A DNA stretch of 64,000 nt, taken from assembly GCF_002234675.1 (NCBI RefSeq), contig NC_019871.2:14540331-14604330 (forward strand), in the 5' to 3' direction. The stretch comes from Oryzias latipes. Taxonomy: Eukaryota; Chordata; Actinopteri; Beloniformes; Adrianichthyidae. The position numbers and the translations under genes were made by a program. How positions within the stretch are numbered: position 1 is the first letter of the stretch; the number at the start of each line of letters is the position of its first letter. The notes beneath the pieces were generated by a model. It was not told where the DNA came from. It ran no database searches and was given only the letters and a program-made list of their open reading frames with translations. Of this stretch, positions 20,229 to 32,173 are shown piece after piece.

Positions 20229-22990
20229 ACATCGTGAAGACAAAAGTTAGCAGAAGTCAGCAGGTCCAGGCTGTCCCTCTGAAGTCTTACTCGGCCACGT
20301 GTTCTCAGAGCTCCAAAGGATGAGTCTCCACAAAATGGAATGGAGGCGTAACTCTAACTGTATCCAAGTATCTGAATTGTATGAATCCTCAGTAATATTC
20401 TTGCTGTTATCATTGGAAACATTGTTTTTAATGCGTATAAAAAGGAAGACTCAGGAAGTGTCTCGGATGGAGCTGTATTCCAAATGAGGTCTCAAGTGGC
20501 AGCAACACACCTTGAAAAACAGGAGGGGGTCGCAGTGGTTTTGTCCGAGATGACAAAATACGTCGTTCCTAACCATGGCAGCATAAAACTGGCAATTAAG
20601 GATGCATGTTTGTGCACATGTTTGAATGCATATACATCGTCAAGACTTCTTTTTTATGTGCGAGGTAGTGAGTGAACTAAAATGAACTTTTTCCCACAAT
20701 TAAAATCACTTTTTTCTTCATTTCTTCCTTTTTTTTTTTCTGCTTTGCTTTCATTCTTGCTCTTGTTTTCCTGTTAGATGTTGAACATTGAGAAGGTAAC
20801 TGAGCGGTGCAGAGGGTGAATTCACTCAAAGGAAACTTGTTAACTACAGCAGGTGCCTTTTTTAACTGCAGGTTGAAGACCCAGTTTTTTTGTTTACAGC
20901 AGTCTTTAAAACAACTTCATGAAACCTTCATGTCTATCTGATCAACAGAAGACGTCCGGTTTAGGGATAAAACCTAACCTGGAGAAAAAAAAAACCTCCA
21001 TGTCCATAAATGTTAGGGATGATGAGACATTTCAGGATACTGCAAACTTTTATTCATTTATGAACATTCTGCTTTTCTTTTTTCGCACACGTAGTGCTTT
21101 AAAGTCTTGCACCAGGATTTTGCTCCTAAGCCTTACTTTGTGCAACTCCTGCACCTTGCAGAGAAGCTCTACCAGACCCATGAAACAACCAAACAGGATG
21201 GCATGTTAGCCTCGGATATGAGTGACGGTTCTGTGAGTTCACATGTATTTCACTCTATAGGGTTTAGCTAAACTCCAAATTCTTTAATGAAACATCAGTA
21301 GAGATACTTAACATTTCCTGTTTGGGTCTATCAGTGAGTGTCTTTACAAAAATGTTTCTAGACAAACCAAATGTTTTGATATTTTTCCGTCAGGACCTTG
21401 CCCAACCATGTCTCAGTAGAAGTTTAAATGCTTTAAAATGTCAGCTAAAGCTTTTAAACCTGTATCTTGTTAATAAATGTAAAAAAAAAGAAAAAGCAGA
21501 AATTAACATGTATGTTTTGAGGTTTTTAAATTGTGGTCATTTTGAATTTGCCGGCACAACAGTGACCCGTTTGTGCATCATGTTTGGCAAAGTCTTCTTA
21601 AAATGATCAAACACCTCCATGAAACACTTATCTAAATAGCAGCATATGTTTCTAAAACACCATCATGTTGCATTTAATGAAGACCTGGACCTTCAATATA
21701 AAGGATGTTTAAAATTCATCACCAGAAGAAAGGGTGTTGTCTTGGGTTTTCAGTTTCTAAATTTGCATTCATTTGCTTTAGTTCCTGCTGGTTTGCATAT
21801 CTTTGCATTCCATTGTCAACGACACAATTTCAATTCTTAGAAACAGGGTTCAAAATCCAAACACTCAAGTGACTTATGGTTACGTAAAATCAGCTCTAAT
21901 CTTCATGGAAATGTGTTACACTGATTATTGTTATTTTACAAAACAGACTTTTTTCTGTGCAAAGCAAATAAAATCAATGGGAAAATCAAACATGCTGATC
22001 TTCTGAATTTTTTTATCTGCAGAAAATTGCTCAAAGCCTTGAGCTGTTTGTCAAACGAGTGACATTTAGCAGTAGAAAATACTCTAAAAACTCCATTATA
22101 TATCCAAATAGCTGGTTAAAAAAAGCAGTCAACTGGACTTGGTTTAACTTTTATTATTATTAAAGACATTTCACCTCTAGAGGCCTTCCCAGTTCTGTAG
22201 TTGCCAAATAAGTTTTTGTAAATATTTTGACCCTATTTAAATACTGTTGCAATACATAGATTTAGTTTGAGTGGTATAGTTTATTCTGGAGATTTAACTG
22301 CTGTTTATGATGCAAAAAAATGGCATCATTTCCAAATGTGAAATTAAAAAACTAAAATAAGATTATCTGCAGAGATCACTAAAATGATGATTAAAAAAAA
22401 CTGATGTACTTTGAATAGAATTAAAAAAAATGTAATCCTTAATGTGAACCAATGAGACAATGTGAGTACCATTGCATTAACATGCTCAAGTTTCACATTC
22501 AGCATATTACAATTTAAGAAAAGGTCACGACTGCTAGAATGTGATGGTGTGATAAAAAAGGTTTTATAAAAGAACCTGAAATGTTGATTACAGTTTTAAA
22601 ACCATTGCAAATGGGTTATTGCTGACATGCAAGCATTTTACATGTTAGTCTTGATATAAACCTCAGAATGATTATTTATTTAGTTCTTTATTTAAAAATA
22701 TGGTAATATATCAAGTTCAATAGAGAACTTTTTAGAAGTTTTTAGAACTTTTGAAATCCCAGGGCATCCTTTCATCAAAAGTAGGTTTGTATACTGCAAT
22801 GTTCTGTCTTTTTGGTCTTTAGACAAAAGAAAATATCACTCACAGTTTACACAATAATTGAGAACATTCCATACAAAATACTTTTCTTTAGTTTTTGTTT
22901 TTTGTTCCTTTTATTTCATTCCTTGTATGAAAATGATGTACAAAGTCTCAAGGCACAAAAAAGATAACCAAAAACATTAACCAATTACAA
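20229..22990 (+). other. rtn2 3' UTR and downstream intergenic
   Basis: Non-coding after the rtn2 stop. Candidate poly(A) signals on the plus strand are AATAAA at 21472-21477, followed by an A-run in the genome, and AATAAA at 21967-21972. Several open frames here are short and show no protein-like composition. Confidence 0.6.
21967..21972 (+). terminator. Candidate poly(A) signal of rtn2
   Basis: AATAAA about 1.74 kb after the stop codon; 21472-21477 is an alternative. Not discriminated by sequence. Confidence 0.25.
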
Positions 22991-23005
22991 CCACAAGGTG
23001 GCGCC
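22991..23005 (+). promoter_or_regulatory. CTCF-like motif between rtn2 and rhou
   Basis: CCACAAGGTGGCGCC matches 14 of 15 positions of CCASYAGRKGGCRSY; only the fifth base differs. It lies between the rtn2 3' end and the rhou promoter. Confidence 0.5.
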
Positions 23006-23559
23006 AAAATCAAGGCCTGTACTTCTCAGAAAGCCCAATCTGTGCAACAGATGAAGATGGTTTCAGTAGGGAAAAAAGTATTTTGACTTTGTCTATTACT
23101 TATAATAGTTTTCCTGGTGACACTAATTTTTGTTCTTCAGTGGAATTCCATTCTCCACACAGTTTGAGCACGTTTCTCCTGAGCTCAGCTCTGCAGCTTA
23201 AAGTAGGCTGGGAGGACAGTATAATATTTCAGTGTTTCTTTATAGGTCACGTTAAAATTTGCCGTCAGGGCTATTTATCCCGGTGAGGGCATGTCTTGAC
23301 TTGTCTGTAACAGGTCAGACACTCTTTACGGGGGCATTATAGAGCAGGTCAGCAAGGTCAAACAGGAGGGGGAAAAGTGGAAATGAAATTTAAAAAAATA
23401 AACAGATGTAATTTTGAATCATGTCCACAGCACTAATGTTCTAGATGTTTCGGACCATGTCTAATACAAAGCTGCAGAAGGTCTGATCAGTCCTCCTCTA
23501 CTGTGGTGGGTGGGATTAGTCAAATGATGGGAACATAAAGAGTCTAAGCCGCCCCTGGC

Positions 23560-23760
23560 TCAGAGCTGCAGTGCGCGCGCCGCTGTGTGGATGTTAGTCC
23601 GGCTGGATACGAGCGCGCGCTGGATGACGGCTTTTACGCACAGGTTCGGCTCTCGGTCCTAGGGGTTCGGCATCTCCGTGGAGACCGAATCTTGTTCTCA
23701 TGGTGGGACAGTCTCTAGAGGAGTTCGCGGTGGTCCGTTAAATGTCACCCCCACTCACAA
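23560..23760 (+). promoter_or_regulatory. CpG-rich promoter / 5' leader of the RHOU-type gene
   Basis: CG-dense sequence (GTGCGCGCGCCGC, GAGCGCGCGC) in an otherwise AT-rich region, continuing into exon 1. A TATA box is not obvious. An ATG at 23742 with T at -3 precedes, in frame, the better-placed ATG at 23760. Confidence 0.55.
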
Positions 23761-26700
23761 TGGATTACACGGGGAGCATGGCGCCGCCGGTGCCGCCGCA
23801 CAAACCCAAACCCGCCCGGCCAGGACAGGGCCAGGAGCGGCTGCTGAAGTGCGTCCTTCTGGGGGATGGAGCGGTTGGGAAAACCAGCTTGGTTGTGAGC
23901 TACACAACAAACGGATATCCAACCAAATACATCCCGACGGCCTTTGACGACTTTTCCGGTAAGAGAGTCAACAGGTACTTTGGTTGGGGTGTTGAAATAA
24001 TAAACAGGTGACCATAAAACGTCCTGTTTATTTGGGACTGAGACAAAAGAAGAACATTTTGAGAAAAGTACAATAAACTAACTTTCCTAAACTTCACTTC
24101 AGGATATTTGTTTCTACTTCAGAGTGGAAACCAGTTTGCCTCTACCTGCATGCCACCCATTTACCTCTAGAATCTTCTGCTTCACCTAAGTATTTCAGAT
24201 TGCACAAACGTTTACCAAAATGCTCCCATTTCCATCCATTGTATGATAGATGTGTTTGTGTTTCCTACTATCTATCCTCTATCTGAGGTAATGGGCAGGT
24301 CTTCCCTCCCTGATTTAGCACTGTTCCATTTGGCACAGTTCCACTTTCCAAAGTGACTAGTCCCTGCAAGTGCAGTTTATGCAAGGCAGCTTTGGTTTCT
24401 AACTTATGATGTAATTTGTGACTTTCCATTATCTGCTCTCCAGACATGGTGAACACCTTATGGTGTTGTTCCTCACCTGCTCTGCACAATGCAAGCGGCT
24501 CTGTGTCGGTATTTTATTAATTATTGTCTGTAAAACCAACAACCAACACAAATCTGACAAAAACATTCAACAGGGACTCGTACCAGCCTCTCAAGGGTGC
24601 TGGCTCAGTGCAGAAAGCTTCTCTGGTTCAGGGGGTTGCACAACTCAGCCTATTGTTGTCAGCCTTGACCCGTGAGCCCACTCCTCTATGCTGGAATAGG
24701 CACATCTGTTGCAATAGCTCTGAGGCAGAGATTGTCTTACTCCTTGCTCTGACAGAGAATGATTGTGCAGTTGGGGCCCTTAAAAGTGATGTCATTTCTC
24801 AGAGGCCCGAATCAGAGCACTGCTTTGAAAGCAGACTTCTGAGCAGTTATGCAATGCCTCAGGTGGCAGAGAAGCGTCGAAGGGGGAGTTTTGCTTCAGA
24901 AAATCAAAAGGAGTATCATATGTCAGGTATTAGAGAATAATTACCAAATAGCAGCTCGCTTCCATTTTTCTACCTTGAAGTTTTCAACCTCGCTTTTGTC
25001 AGAACGCAGACCCTCTGCGATGGCTGTCCTGCTGCACGAACTGTTCCAGTGATTGCTTTGATCAGGTGGCATGACCGACCACACACTCCAGTCGTGTGGA
25101 AAATGTTTCCATGTGCCTGCTGCCCTGCACTGAGTTCAGCCTTCTGAGAAGAATAAATGGTTGGATAATGAAACTCACCTGAAGATGACACATCCACTTT
25201 GGAAAAAGGCAGATTGAAAGTCAACTGAATAAACAAAGTCTTTACCCCCATCTCCTCTTAAGACAACCCCAGAGAGGCCTCTGCTCAAAAGTACAAAGCT
25301 CACTGAGCGGCCCGAGCTGCAGTAAAACATTACGGTCTGAGCAGTAACCGGCAAAGTGGGTGGGCGAGACAGAGGAAAACTTTGAACAAGAGCAGAGCGG
25401 GGGGCTTTGGGATTTCAGCTGGAGAACTATTGTTTACCCCAGACAGTATTCTGTTGGAGAAAAATCCAGGTGGGGGCATTGTGCACAGGCTTCCAGTCAA
25501 TTTAGCAGCTGAACCTTATGTTTGTGTGTTTCTGCACCTACAGCTGTGGTCCAGGTGGACGGGAGCCCAGTGAGGCTACAGCTGTGTGACACTGCAGGAC
25601 AGGTGAGAACTGTTCACACAACAACTGCCTTTCCATTTAGCACTTAAGCAGGCACAATAGATCATTTTGAAAAATGTTTCACTTCAAAGAATAGAAGTAC
25701 TAGTATCCCTTATGAAATACATATCTATATTTAACCCTGTGAGACAATCTGCAGTTTAAACTTTTATGACCTTCTATGATCAGCATAAGCATGTGCCATA
25801 AAACAGTGACATCATGCATTATCCTTGAAGGAGCAAAGGATCTACATGAAACACCTGGTCCACCCTCACACATGTGAGCGCTTATCCCTGCTCCATTTCT
25901 GTGATAATAATTCTCCTCAAACCTGCTCAGATGTCCTTGTAGCTTCGATAAAAAGAAGGTATCTGCCTGCAGCACGATGTGTACTCTTTGACCCTCCTCC
26001 TGTTCACAGTTTTATGGCGTCTGATAGATGTAACCAGCTGCAATCTTTTATCGCAGACAAACTGTTCTTGTCTGTTACTGAGAGAGACTCTGCGATATGC
26101 AGAGTTTGCCAGGTACATTTATTTACTCCCCTTTGAAAGTTTAACACTGTTTCTGTTCCTCTGGGGCGTGGGCCGTTCTTTCATTCCACATCTCGGTGCT
26201 CTGCAGCACCCTGCCCTGGGAGCAGCATGTTTGACATTCATAAAAGCCAGAAGGGCGCTGCCACTTCTACAAAGAACTGATATACACTTTTGGCATTTGA
26301 AATGAGGCTTTCAGGCAAACCCTTATAACTAAAAAATCTAGCTGCACGATGCTGCAGGCTGTGTGTGCAGGGTGTTAAAATGAATGCAAATGGACAAGAT
26401 CGGACAAATACCGTTTGATTAAAGGCGCTAAAGACTTACTGCACTGATGCAATTTCACAAGAGGAGAGCTTGTTGCATAAAACAAGGGGAGGTGTGCCAA
26501 AACAGCAGAGATCAGAGACTGGAGCCAGAGGGATGAAAACAGCTGCCGCTGAAGCCCATAAACACACACCCTCCAAACTAGAAGATGTTGATTTGTCTGT
26601 GTAAACTGGAGACGGACCGGCGTCATCAGGCTGCAGAGCCTGTGTGTGGCAAAGTGTTTGCTGCATCGAAATGTTGAGCTTCACATCAACAGATTAGCGG

Positions 26701-27459
26701 GTTGGAGGTTTCAGGTCTGTTCTGAGAGTATCAGGCTTTGCTGCACAAAAAGGAAGCAGAAGATGTGTGCCAGAAAGAAGAGGATTTATAGGAAAGAGGG
26801 AGAGGTTCGGGCCACGTTTTGGCCAGCATTAATCCGTGTACACTGAGATGAGGAAAGACCATAAAGCCAAAAGCTCAGATTTTCATCAAAAACGTTTACT
26901 GCACATGCTTGTATTAAAAAATGTAAACGGTCTGGACAGTTTTCAGTGAAATTGTATTTCTTTAAAATAAACTGATCTGTACATTTCTCTGCCTCTCCAT
27001 CAGGATGAGTTTGACAAACTCCGCCACTTCTGCTACAGCCGTACCGACGCCCTGTTGCTCTGCTTCAGCGTGGTCAGCCCCGCATCCTTTCAAAATGTTT
27101 GGGAAAAGTGGGTCCCTGAAATACGCCGCCGCTGCCCCCTCACTCCCATGCTCCTTGTAGGCACGCAGTGTGACCTCCGGCAAGACGTTAAGGTGCTCAT
27201 CGAGCTTTCGAGACGACGAGAGAGGCCCGTGGCAGAGGAGGACGCCAGAGCGCTCGCAGAAAAAATTGGGGCCGTCATGTATGTGGAGTGCTCGGCACTT
27301 ACGCAAAAGAACCTGAAGGAGGTGTTTGACGCAGCCATTTCCGTGGGGCTACGGCACTCTGACCACCGAGCACGGCGTGAGAGAAAGGTCCGCAGCACAG
27401 CCGACAAGATGAAGATGCTGTCCAAATCCTGGTGGAAGAAGTATGTATGTGTTCAGTAG
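23760..27459 (+). CDS. rhou: Atypical Rho GTPase, RHOU/Wrch-1 type
   Basis: Small GTPase of the RHOU/RHOV subfamily. Exons 23760-23958, 25544-25602 and 27004-27459 join in phase to give 237 aa. The in-frame ATG at 23742 would add six residues, but 23760 has A at -3 and G at +4. The N-terminus is proline-rich ([15 protein letters not shown], 8-22), an SH3-binding style seen in RHOU. The P-loop GDGAVGKTS is at 35-43, switch [18 protein letters not shown] is at 49-65, DTAGQ is at 82-86, and TQCD in place of NKXD is at 140-143, as TQSD in [21 protein letters not shown] is at 181-197. The tail [14 protein letters not shown] is the RHOU hallmark, but the end is YVCVQ rather than YCCFV, keeping only the cysteine at -3. 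There is no CAAX box, so palmitoylation rather than prenylation is expected. Which teleost paralogue (rhoua or rhoub type) is not decided. Confidence 0.93.
23959..25543 (+). other. rhou intron 1
   Basis: GT-AG intron with GTAAGA donor. It has relatively balanced base composition compared with intergenic DNA and several longer open frames without recognisable protein content. It might hold regulatory elements; none is identifiable by eye. Confidence 0.6.
25603..27003 (+). other. rhou intron 2
   Basis: GT-AG intron between DTAGQ and DEFDKL, a boundary also expected in RHOU genes. No repeats or exons noted. Confidence 0.6.
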
Positions 27460-29510
27460 GAAGGGAGGACTGATAAAGATGGACAGAGCTGGATGTAAGG
27501 ACTTCTAAAATGGATCCCCCAAGATGAACTTTAGATCCGTGCAGTCACCAGTCAGCTGGGAAGGTGCGCCCGCTTCCATGTGGAGTTTGTGGTTTTTGCA
27601 CAGTTTCCGTTTGCCTAGAGACTGCCGCGTGTTGACACTAAAAAGAGCAAACAGGTTTCAACCACTGGCTGCTTCAAGTGTAACTGTATTGAGCATTCAG
27701 CCAAAAAAAAAACATTGCTCCAGTAAAACAATATCCTGAAGAATGGTGTCTTGAAAAAACTCTTGGCCTTTTCCTCAAATTTGGTTTCAAATACATGCAA
27801 AATGTTGTATTATATGTCTTCTACGCTGTCATACAGACTTACTAGAGATCTATTTTTATTTTTAAAAAAAATATTAAAGTAATGCAAACAGCTCAGCTTA
27901 CCACTGAATCAAAGATGCAATTATTCTTTAAAAGCCAGCCCTGCACCTTGCTACACAACCCAACTTTTTTTATGGAGAAAATCTGTCAGATTCATATAAG
28001 CTAATACTTCTTTGAGACAAAATCCAATGTATATGATTATAATTTTCCTAAGGTTGGCGATATTTCAAGGATATGCAAAGTTATTCTAAGTTCTATTCTA
28101 TCAGCTGCCATAGTTGTGTCTCTACAACCACATTTAGTGTCAATATGAGTGTCAGTTTGTTTTTAGAGACAAATAAAGACAGAGGACGGAGGTTTCAGAA
28201 TACAATCAGATCCAGGTCTTTCTGATGATTATCCAGCTACTTTATCCTGGTTTTCTAACACATCTGCTGTGGGTTTACCTTGACTGAAGGCCTTCATTTG
28301 ACCACTTACAGTCAGTTAGTTTTTATACATTTATTTATTACTGTTACAGCAAAGCATACAGTAGGTGGTGCCACTGTAAATTGCACTTATGATGCACAGT
28401 TCAAGCACATCACTGAGATGTGGCCATTCATTGACTTTTGGGTCGGTTCAGGACTGGAAATCTTCATTTAAAACTGGATGCCAAACCAGATAGAAAATGT
28501 ATTTTGATGCTAACTGAACCACAGAGGGTATCAATGACCACAGATACTTAACATTCTCAGAGGGCCTTAAGCAGATTTTGATCTGTCAAAGTACATTGGA
28601 GTTCTGTCATAGCTTGAAATCAGATTGTAAGGACACTGATTTCTTGATTGCTTCTTATTTTTCAGAAGCTTTTTGCCCCTCTCATTCTTTTATCTTCTAC
28701 TTTTGGCCAGCACCTATCTGAACACAACACAGATGTACGGAATAATCACATCTTTATTTACGTTACATAGTAATTGCTGAAGATATTTGTAATTTCATCA
28801 GGATAACTCTGTGTTTGCAAATATAAGTGATTCTCTGTGCTTTACAACTCTAAATGGTACTTAATTGTGTGCGTTTAAGTGTCTGATTGTCTTGAGAGGA
28901 ATGTGTTCAACTTGAATGAGCAGAACAAAATAAAATGGGAAATATTTAACATTTTCTTCCCCATTGCCTCTTTAGTAGAACTGTTTTGCCAAGACTTGTT
29001 AGAGTTTTTTGAGTGGTTATTGTATAAATTAATTTGATCAAAGGAACTTCACCCTTACTTTGTTTTGTAACCTTGGTAAATTCCCCAAACAAGAGACGGC
29101 TCACAGTCAGGTTATGATTAATCCAATAAAACATAACCTTGTGTCACTTTGAAAAGGAGAAACTAATGGTTGTTATGTAACATACTTGTGCATATTCATT
29201 TTTTGTTGTGCAGCTAGACCACACATGTTTAGTTTTAATTTCCTCATAGCTAGTACTGGTCAGTTAGCACGTTCCTTCAGAATGTAGGTTTCCTAATTCA
29301 GCTGACCAGCTAGATTTCTATATTGAATAATGGTCTCTATCAAAAATACATCAGAATTTGTCTCACCAGAGAACAGTTTTCCAGCTGGAATGTAACATTG
29401 TAAGTTAGCTATCTCATGAACGTGCTTTGGGGGCAGCTTAATGTTTGCACGCAGAAGAGCGATTGATATCATTTTTTTTCCAAGGAGTGCTATAGATGAG
29501 TTTATTTAAG
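27460..29510. other. rhou 3' UTR and start of gene-poor region
   Basis: AT-rich and non-coding. I see no gene or clear repeat beyond the candidate poly(A) signals. Confidence 0.6.
28172..28177 (+). terminator. Candidate poly(A) signal of rhou
   Basis: AATAAA about 0.7 kb after the stop codon; another AATAAA is at 28929-28934. Confidence 0.35.
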
Positions 29511-29650
29511 AGCGTATTCAGACTGGAAAAATGCTTGGTTCTGGATCGAGTCCCGAATGTTGCATTTGGTCTGTATTCAGACTGGCATCAAGCGGACCAT
29601 TCTGTTACGGACCAAAGCTTGTGAACAAAACCACCTGACTGAAGATCTAC
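29511..29650. repeat. Dispersed repeat related to 48214-48345
   Basis: Contains ATTCAGACTGG twice and CTGGATCGAGTCCCGAATGT, then TTTGGTCTGTATTCAGACTG and a GTGAACAAAACCAC tail. The same order of words occurs at 48225-48320 and, partly, at 49215-49255. The family is not recognised; a non-autonomous DNA element is the likeliest explanation. Confidence 0.65.
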
Positions 29651-29699
29651 TTTTTGTCTTTAGTATTTTGATGTAAATATGATAACTATATTCAATCAG

Positions 29700-30036
29700 G
29701 GCTGCACAGTGGTGTAGTGTTCAGCACTCTTGCTGAACAGCAAGAAGGTCCCGGTTTGATTCCCAGCTGGGACCTTTCTGTGTGGGGTTTGCATGTTTCC
29801 CCGTACATGCGTGGGTTTTCTCTGGGCACTCTGGCTTCTTTCTACAGTCCAAAAACATGCTTTGTTGATCAACTGGTATCTCTAAATTATCCTTTGGTGT
29901 GAATGTGAGTGTGTGGCCCTGCAACAGACTGGCAACCTGTTCAGGGTGTGCCTCGCCTTTGCCCAACATCAGCTGGGTTGGCTCCAGCAGCCCAGTGACC
30001 CCAAAAGGGAAACAGTGGGTTCAGAAGATGGATGGA
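29700..30036 (+). mobile_element. Fish dispersed repeat with tRNA-like head
   Basis: Starts GGCTGCACAGTGGTGTAGTG and continues with GGTCCCGGTTTGATTCCC, which resemble tRNA A and B boxes. CCTTTCTGTGTGGGGTTTGC, GTGAATGTGAGTGTG and CTGGCAACCTGTTCAGGGTG, then a GGATGGAT tail, follow. This is a very common teleost repeat. A second near-complete copy is at 60745-61090 and tail fragments are at 30168-30270, 34072-34190 and 50588-50705. Confidence 0.8.
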
Positions 30037-30281
30037 TCGATATTCTCCTAGTGCATATACAGGTTTCCTCCAGGTAATTTATAAGCGCCTTTCCAGGCTC
30101 CCAAGGACACTTTACAATTTGGAACAACACACAGTTAAAAACATGAGATTAAAATTGTTAAGACTCACATTGTATATGAGTGAGTGCAGTTGTATGCCTA
30201 TGTGTGGCCCTGTAATGAACTCCTGTACAGTCCAAGATAGGCTCCAGCAACCCCATAACCCTCCATGGGAATTGGCAAGCA
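30037..30281. repeat. Repeat fragments between elements
   Basis: 30075-30150 (ATTTATAAGCGCCTTTCCAG and CAAGGACACTTTACA) resembles another fish short repeat. 30168-30270 (GTGTGGCCCTGTAATGAACT and GATAGGCTCCAGCAACCCC) is a diverged tail of the 29700-type repeat. Confidence 0.5.
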
Positions 30282-30494
30282 TTAAGCCTTGTGCTAACTT
30301 AGGCACTTTGACATTGGGAGTTGGGTTATCTTGACCCACTAGACAGTGCGCTGAACCTTTTTTCTTCAATGATTTGGGATTTTCACTGGTGTCCATAGAT
30401 TACATGAAATCTTTCCACCTTTATCCACCTTTGTCATGGTAGGAATAACATGTCAATGCAAGGGTGGGGTCATCTAAGATAGCACAAGGGTTAC
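30282..30494 (+). mobile_element. piggyBac-type MITE, copy 1
   Basis: About 212 bp. The left end is TTAA then GCCTTGTGCTAAC; the right end is ATAGCACAAGGG then TTAC, so both the terminal repeat and the right TTAA have mutated. The interior has CACTAGACAGTGCGCTGAACC followed by a TTTTTTCTTCAATGATTTG stretch, as in the other copies. No open frame. Confidence 0.85.
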
Positions 30495-31476
30495 AATTGA
30501 AGGATAGTCAAGCATTGTCTAAAAAAAAAAACATGTCAACAAGGAATTAATTTTCATTGTGTGGGAACACTGGTTCCCATTAGAGCTAATTAATAGAATT
30601 TCTCTAAAAAAAAATTAAGCATAGACTTAAATGTTGTCCGCAATGTTTGAAGAGAGTTACATTTTTTCAGAGGGCTTTGCCTCAGAGGCACCAAAATGTC
30701 TATGGAGGATCAGTTGGTTATAAAAGTCTAAAACAGACAATATGCTCCAATTATAACCACATGTCTACACCACAGCATGCAACAATAGGCAAATGGTGAC
30801 AGCTCGCTCTTGTCCTTGTTTAGAGCGCTAATGATAGGTTGAACTGTTGAAACTACTTTGCGTTGTCTGGCAGGCTTTACATGAGTATTAGTATGATGAC
30901 TTAGAGTGGATTAAACTTAGCTAAAAGTGCTTCCAAGTGGTGTAATTATGATATTCAGGTTGGCTCGTCTTTCCAACGATATTTTAGCAGCCCCAAACCT
31001 CAATGTTTTGTCTTAGCAGGGCGGCCATCTTAAGAAATATCCTGTGATTTGGATCTGTGGCTTCTGTGATTTACTGTAATACCTACCTTTGAATAACAAG
31101 TGTAGGTGTTTTTATGGTAAAAATGTAAAATGCCAGACAGGAAACAAGAAATAAGTCAGCATAAGGTCAACTCTCAGATTTTGGGTATTTATACATGATG
31201 ATGATGAAGTTTTATCTGTGGCACAAGTTGTTTTACTTTTACTCCCAGAGTATGTAAAAAAGTTCCTTCAGTGAATGGAAGATACCATGTGGCACCAAAA
31301 CCAAATGGCTATCCACCCTCATGAGGAAAACAAAGACAAACATGGATCTATTATTCTGGAAGTGGATGCATCAGAATGGAGCCAAGCAGGGAGTTTGTGA
31401 GTTACTGACTTACTTATACGTCACTCCTACAGGCTTTTTCAAACAGCATTTTTTGTTTGCTCCTGATTCCCAATGA
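30495..31476. other. Non-coding spacer
   Basis: No gene or repeat that I can support. Confidence 0.4.
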
Positions 31477-31690
31477 TTAACCCTTGTGCTATCTTAGGTG
31501 ACCCCACCCTTACTTTGACGTGTTCTCCCTACCATGACAAACGTGGATAAAGGTGGAGAGGATTTCATGTAATCTATGGACACCAGTGAGGTTCACAAAT
31601 CATTGAAGAAAAAAGGTTCAGCGCACTGTCTAGTGGGTCTAGATGACCCAACTCCCAATGTTAAAGTGCCTAGGATAGCACAAGGGTTAA
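31477..31690 (-). mobile_element. piggyBac-type MITE, copy 2 (inverted)
   Basis: Best-preserved ends: TTAA-CCCTTGTGCTATC at the left and GATAGCACAAGGG-TTAA at the right. That is a 13-bp perfect terminal inverted repeat flanked on both sides by TTAA, the target duplication of piggyBac transposases. The interior is the reverse complement of the other four copies. Confidence 0.92.
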
Positions 31691-32173
31691 ATAAAGGAAT
31701 ACTTAGAAATGCACTCTGAAGCTTAATTTCCTTCAAACATGTCCTCAGTTATGAGAAAAATGCTTCAAGAACATGTTAAAAACACAAAAAACATATTTTC
31801 AATGTAGATTTATTGTGGTATAAGAAAAGCTCAAAATAAGCCAGGAACTTTGTCAAATAAAGTCACATAAAAGTGTTGTTAAAATAGATAACATGTACTA
31901 TCTATTTTATTGATCCATTTTCTTGGAAAAGATCTTCACTGCTATAAAAAGATAAACCCACATCATAACAAAAGATGGAAATCAGTGGAAAGTATCTTTA
32001 ATGTCTCTCAAATGGGTGTAGGATGATTTTATGGTGTGAAGTTTTAGTCCAGATCAGCTGTAACCATCTTCAGGTGTAAAACTTATCTGGTCCTTGCATT
32101 TTTTAGAGCTGTACTTGCTTACTTACACAACATACGAGAAATCATTGAAATACCAAGTGAACTCTGACTCCAC
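31691..32173. other. Non-coding spacer
   Basis: AT-rich, nothing recognisable. Confidence 0.4.

Noticed and set aside
23742..23759. ATG at 23742 as the RHOU-type start
   Set aside because: Poor context (T at -3) compared with 23760 (A at -3, G at +4); it remains possible as a six-residue extension.
24418..24940. Two plus-strand frames in rhou intron 1
   Set aside because: Intronic, no similarity to known proteins and no phase-compatible splice sites with the RHOU exons.
27090..27425. 111-codon minus-strand frame
   Set aside because: Shadow of the conserved RHOU-type exon 3.
29700..29770. A tRNA gene at the head of the 29700 repeat
   Set aside because: A- and B-box-like words are present, but the sequence does not fold as a complete tRNA and recurs with the same tail elsewhere, so it is a dispersed repeat.
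30112..30396. 94-codon minus-strand frame
   Set aside because: Lies across a repeat fragment and MITE copy 1; repeat-derived.
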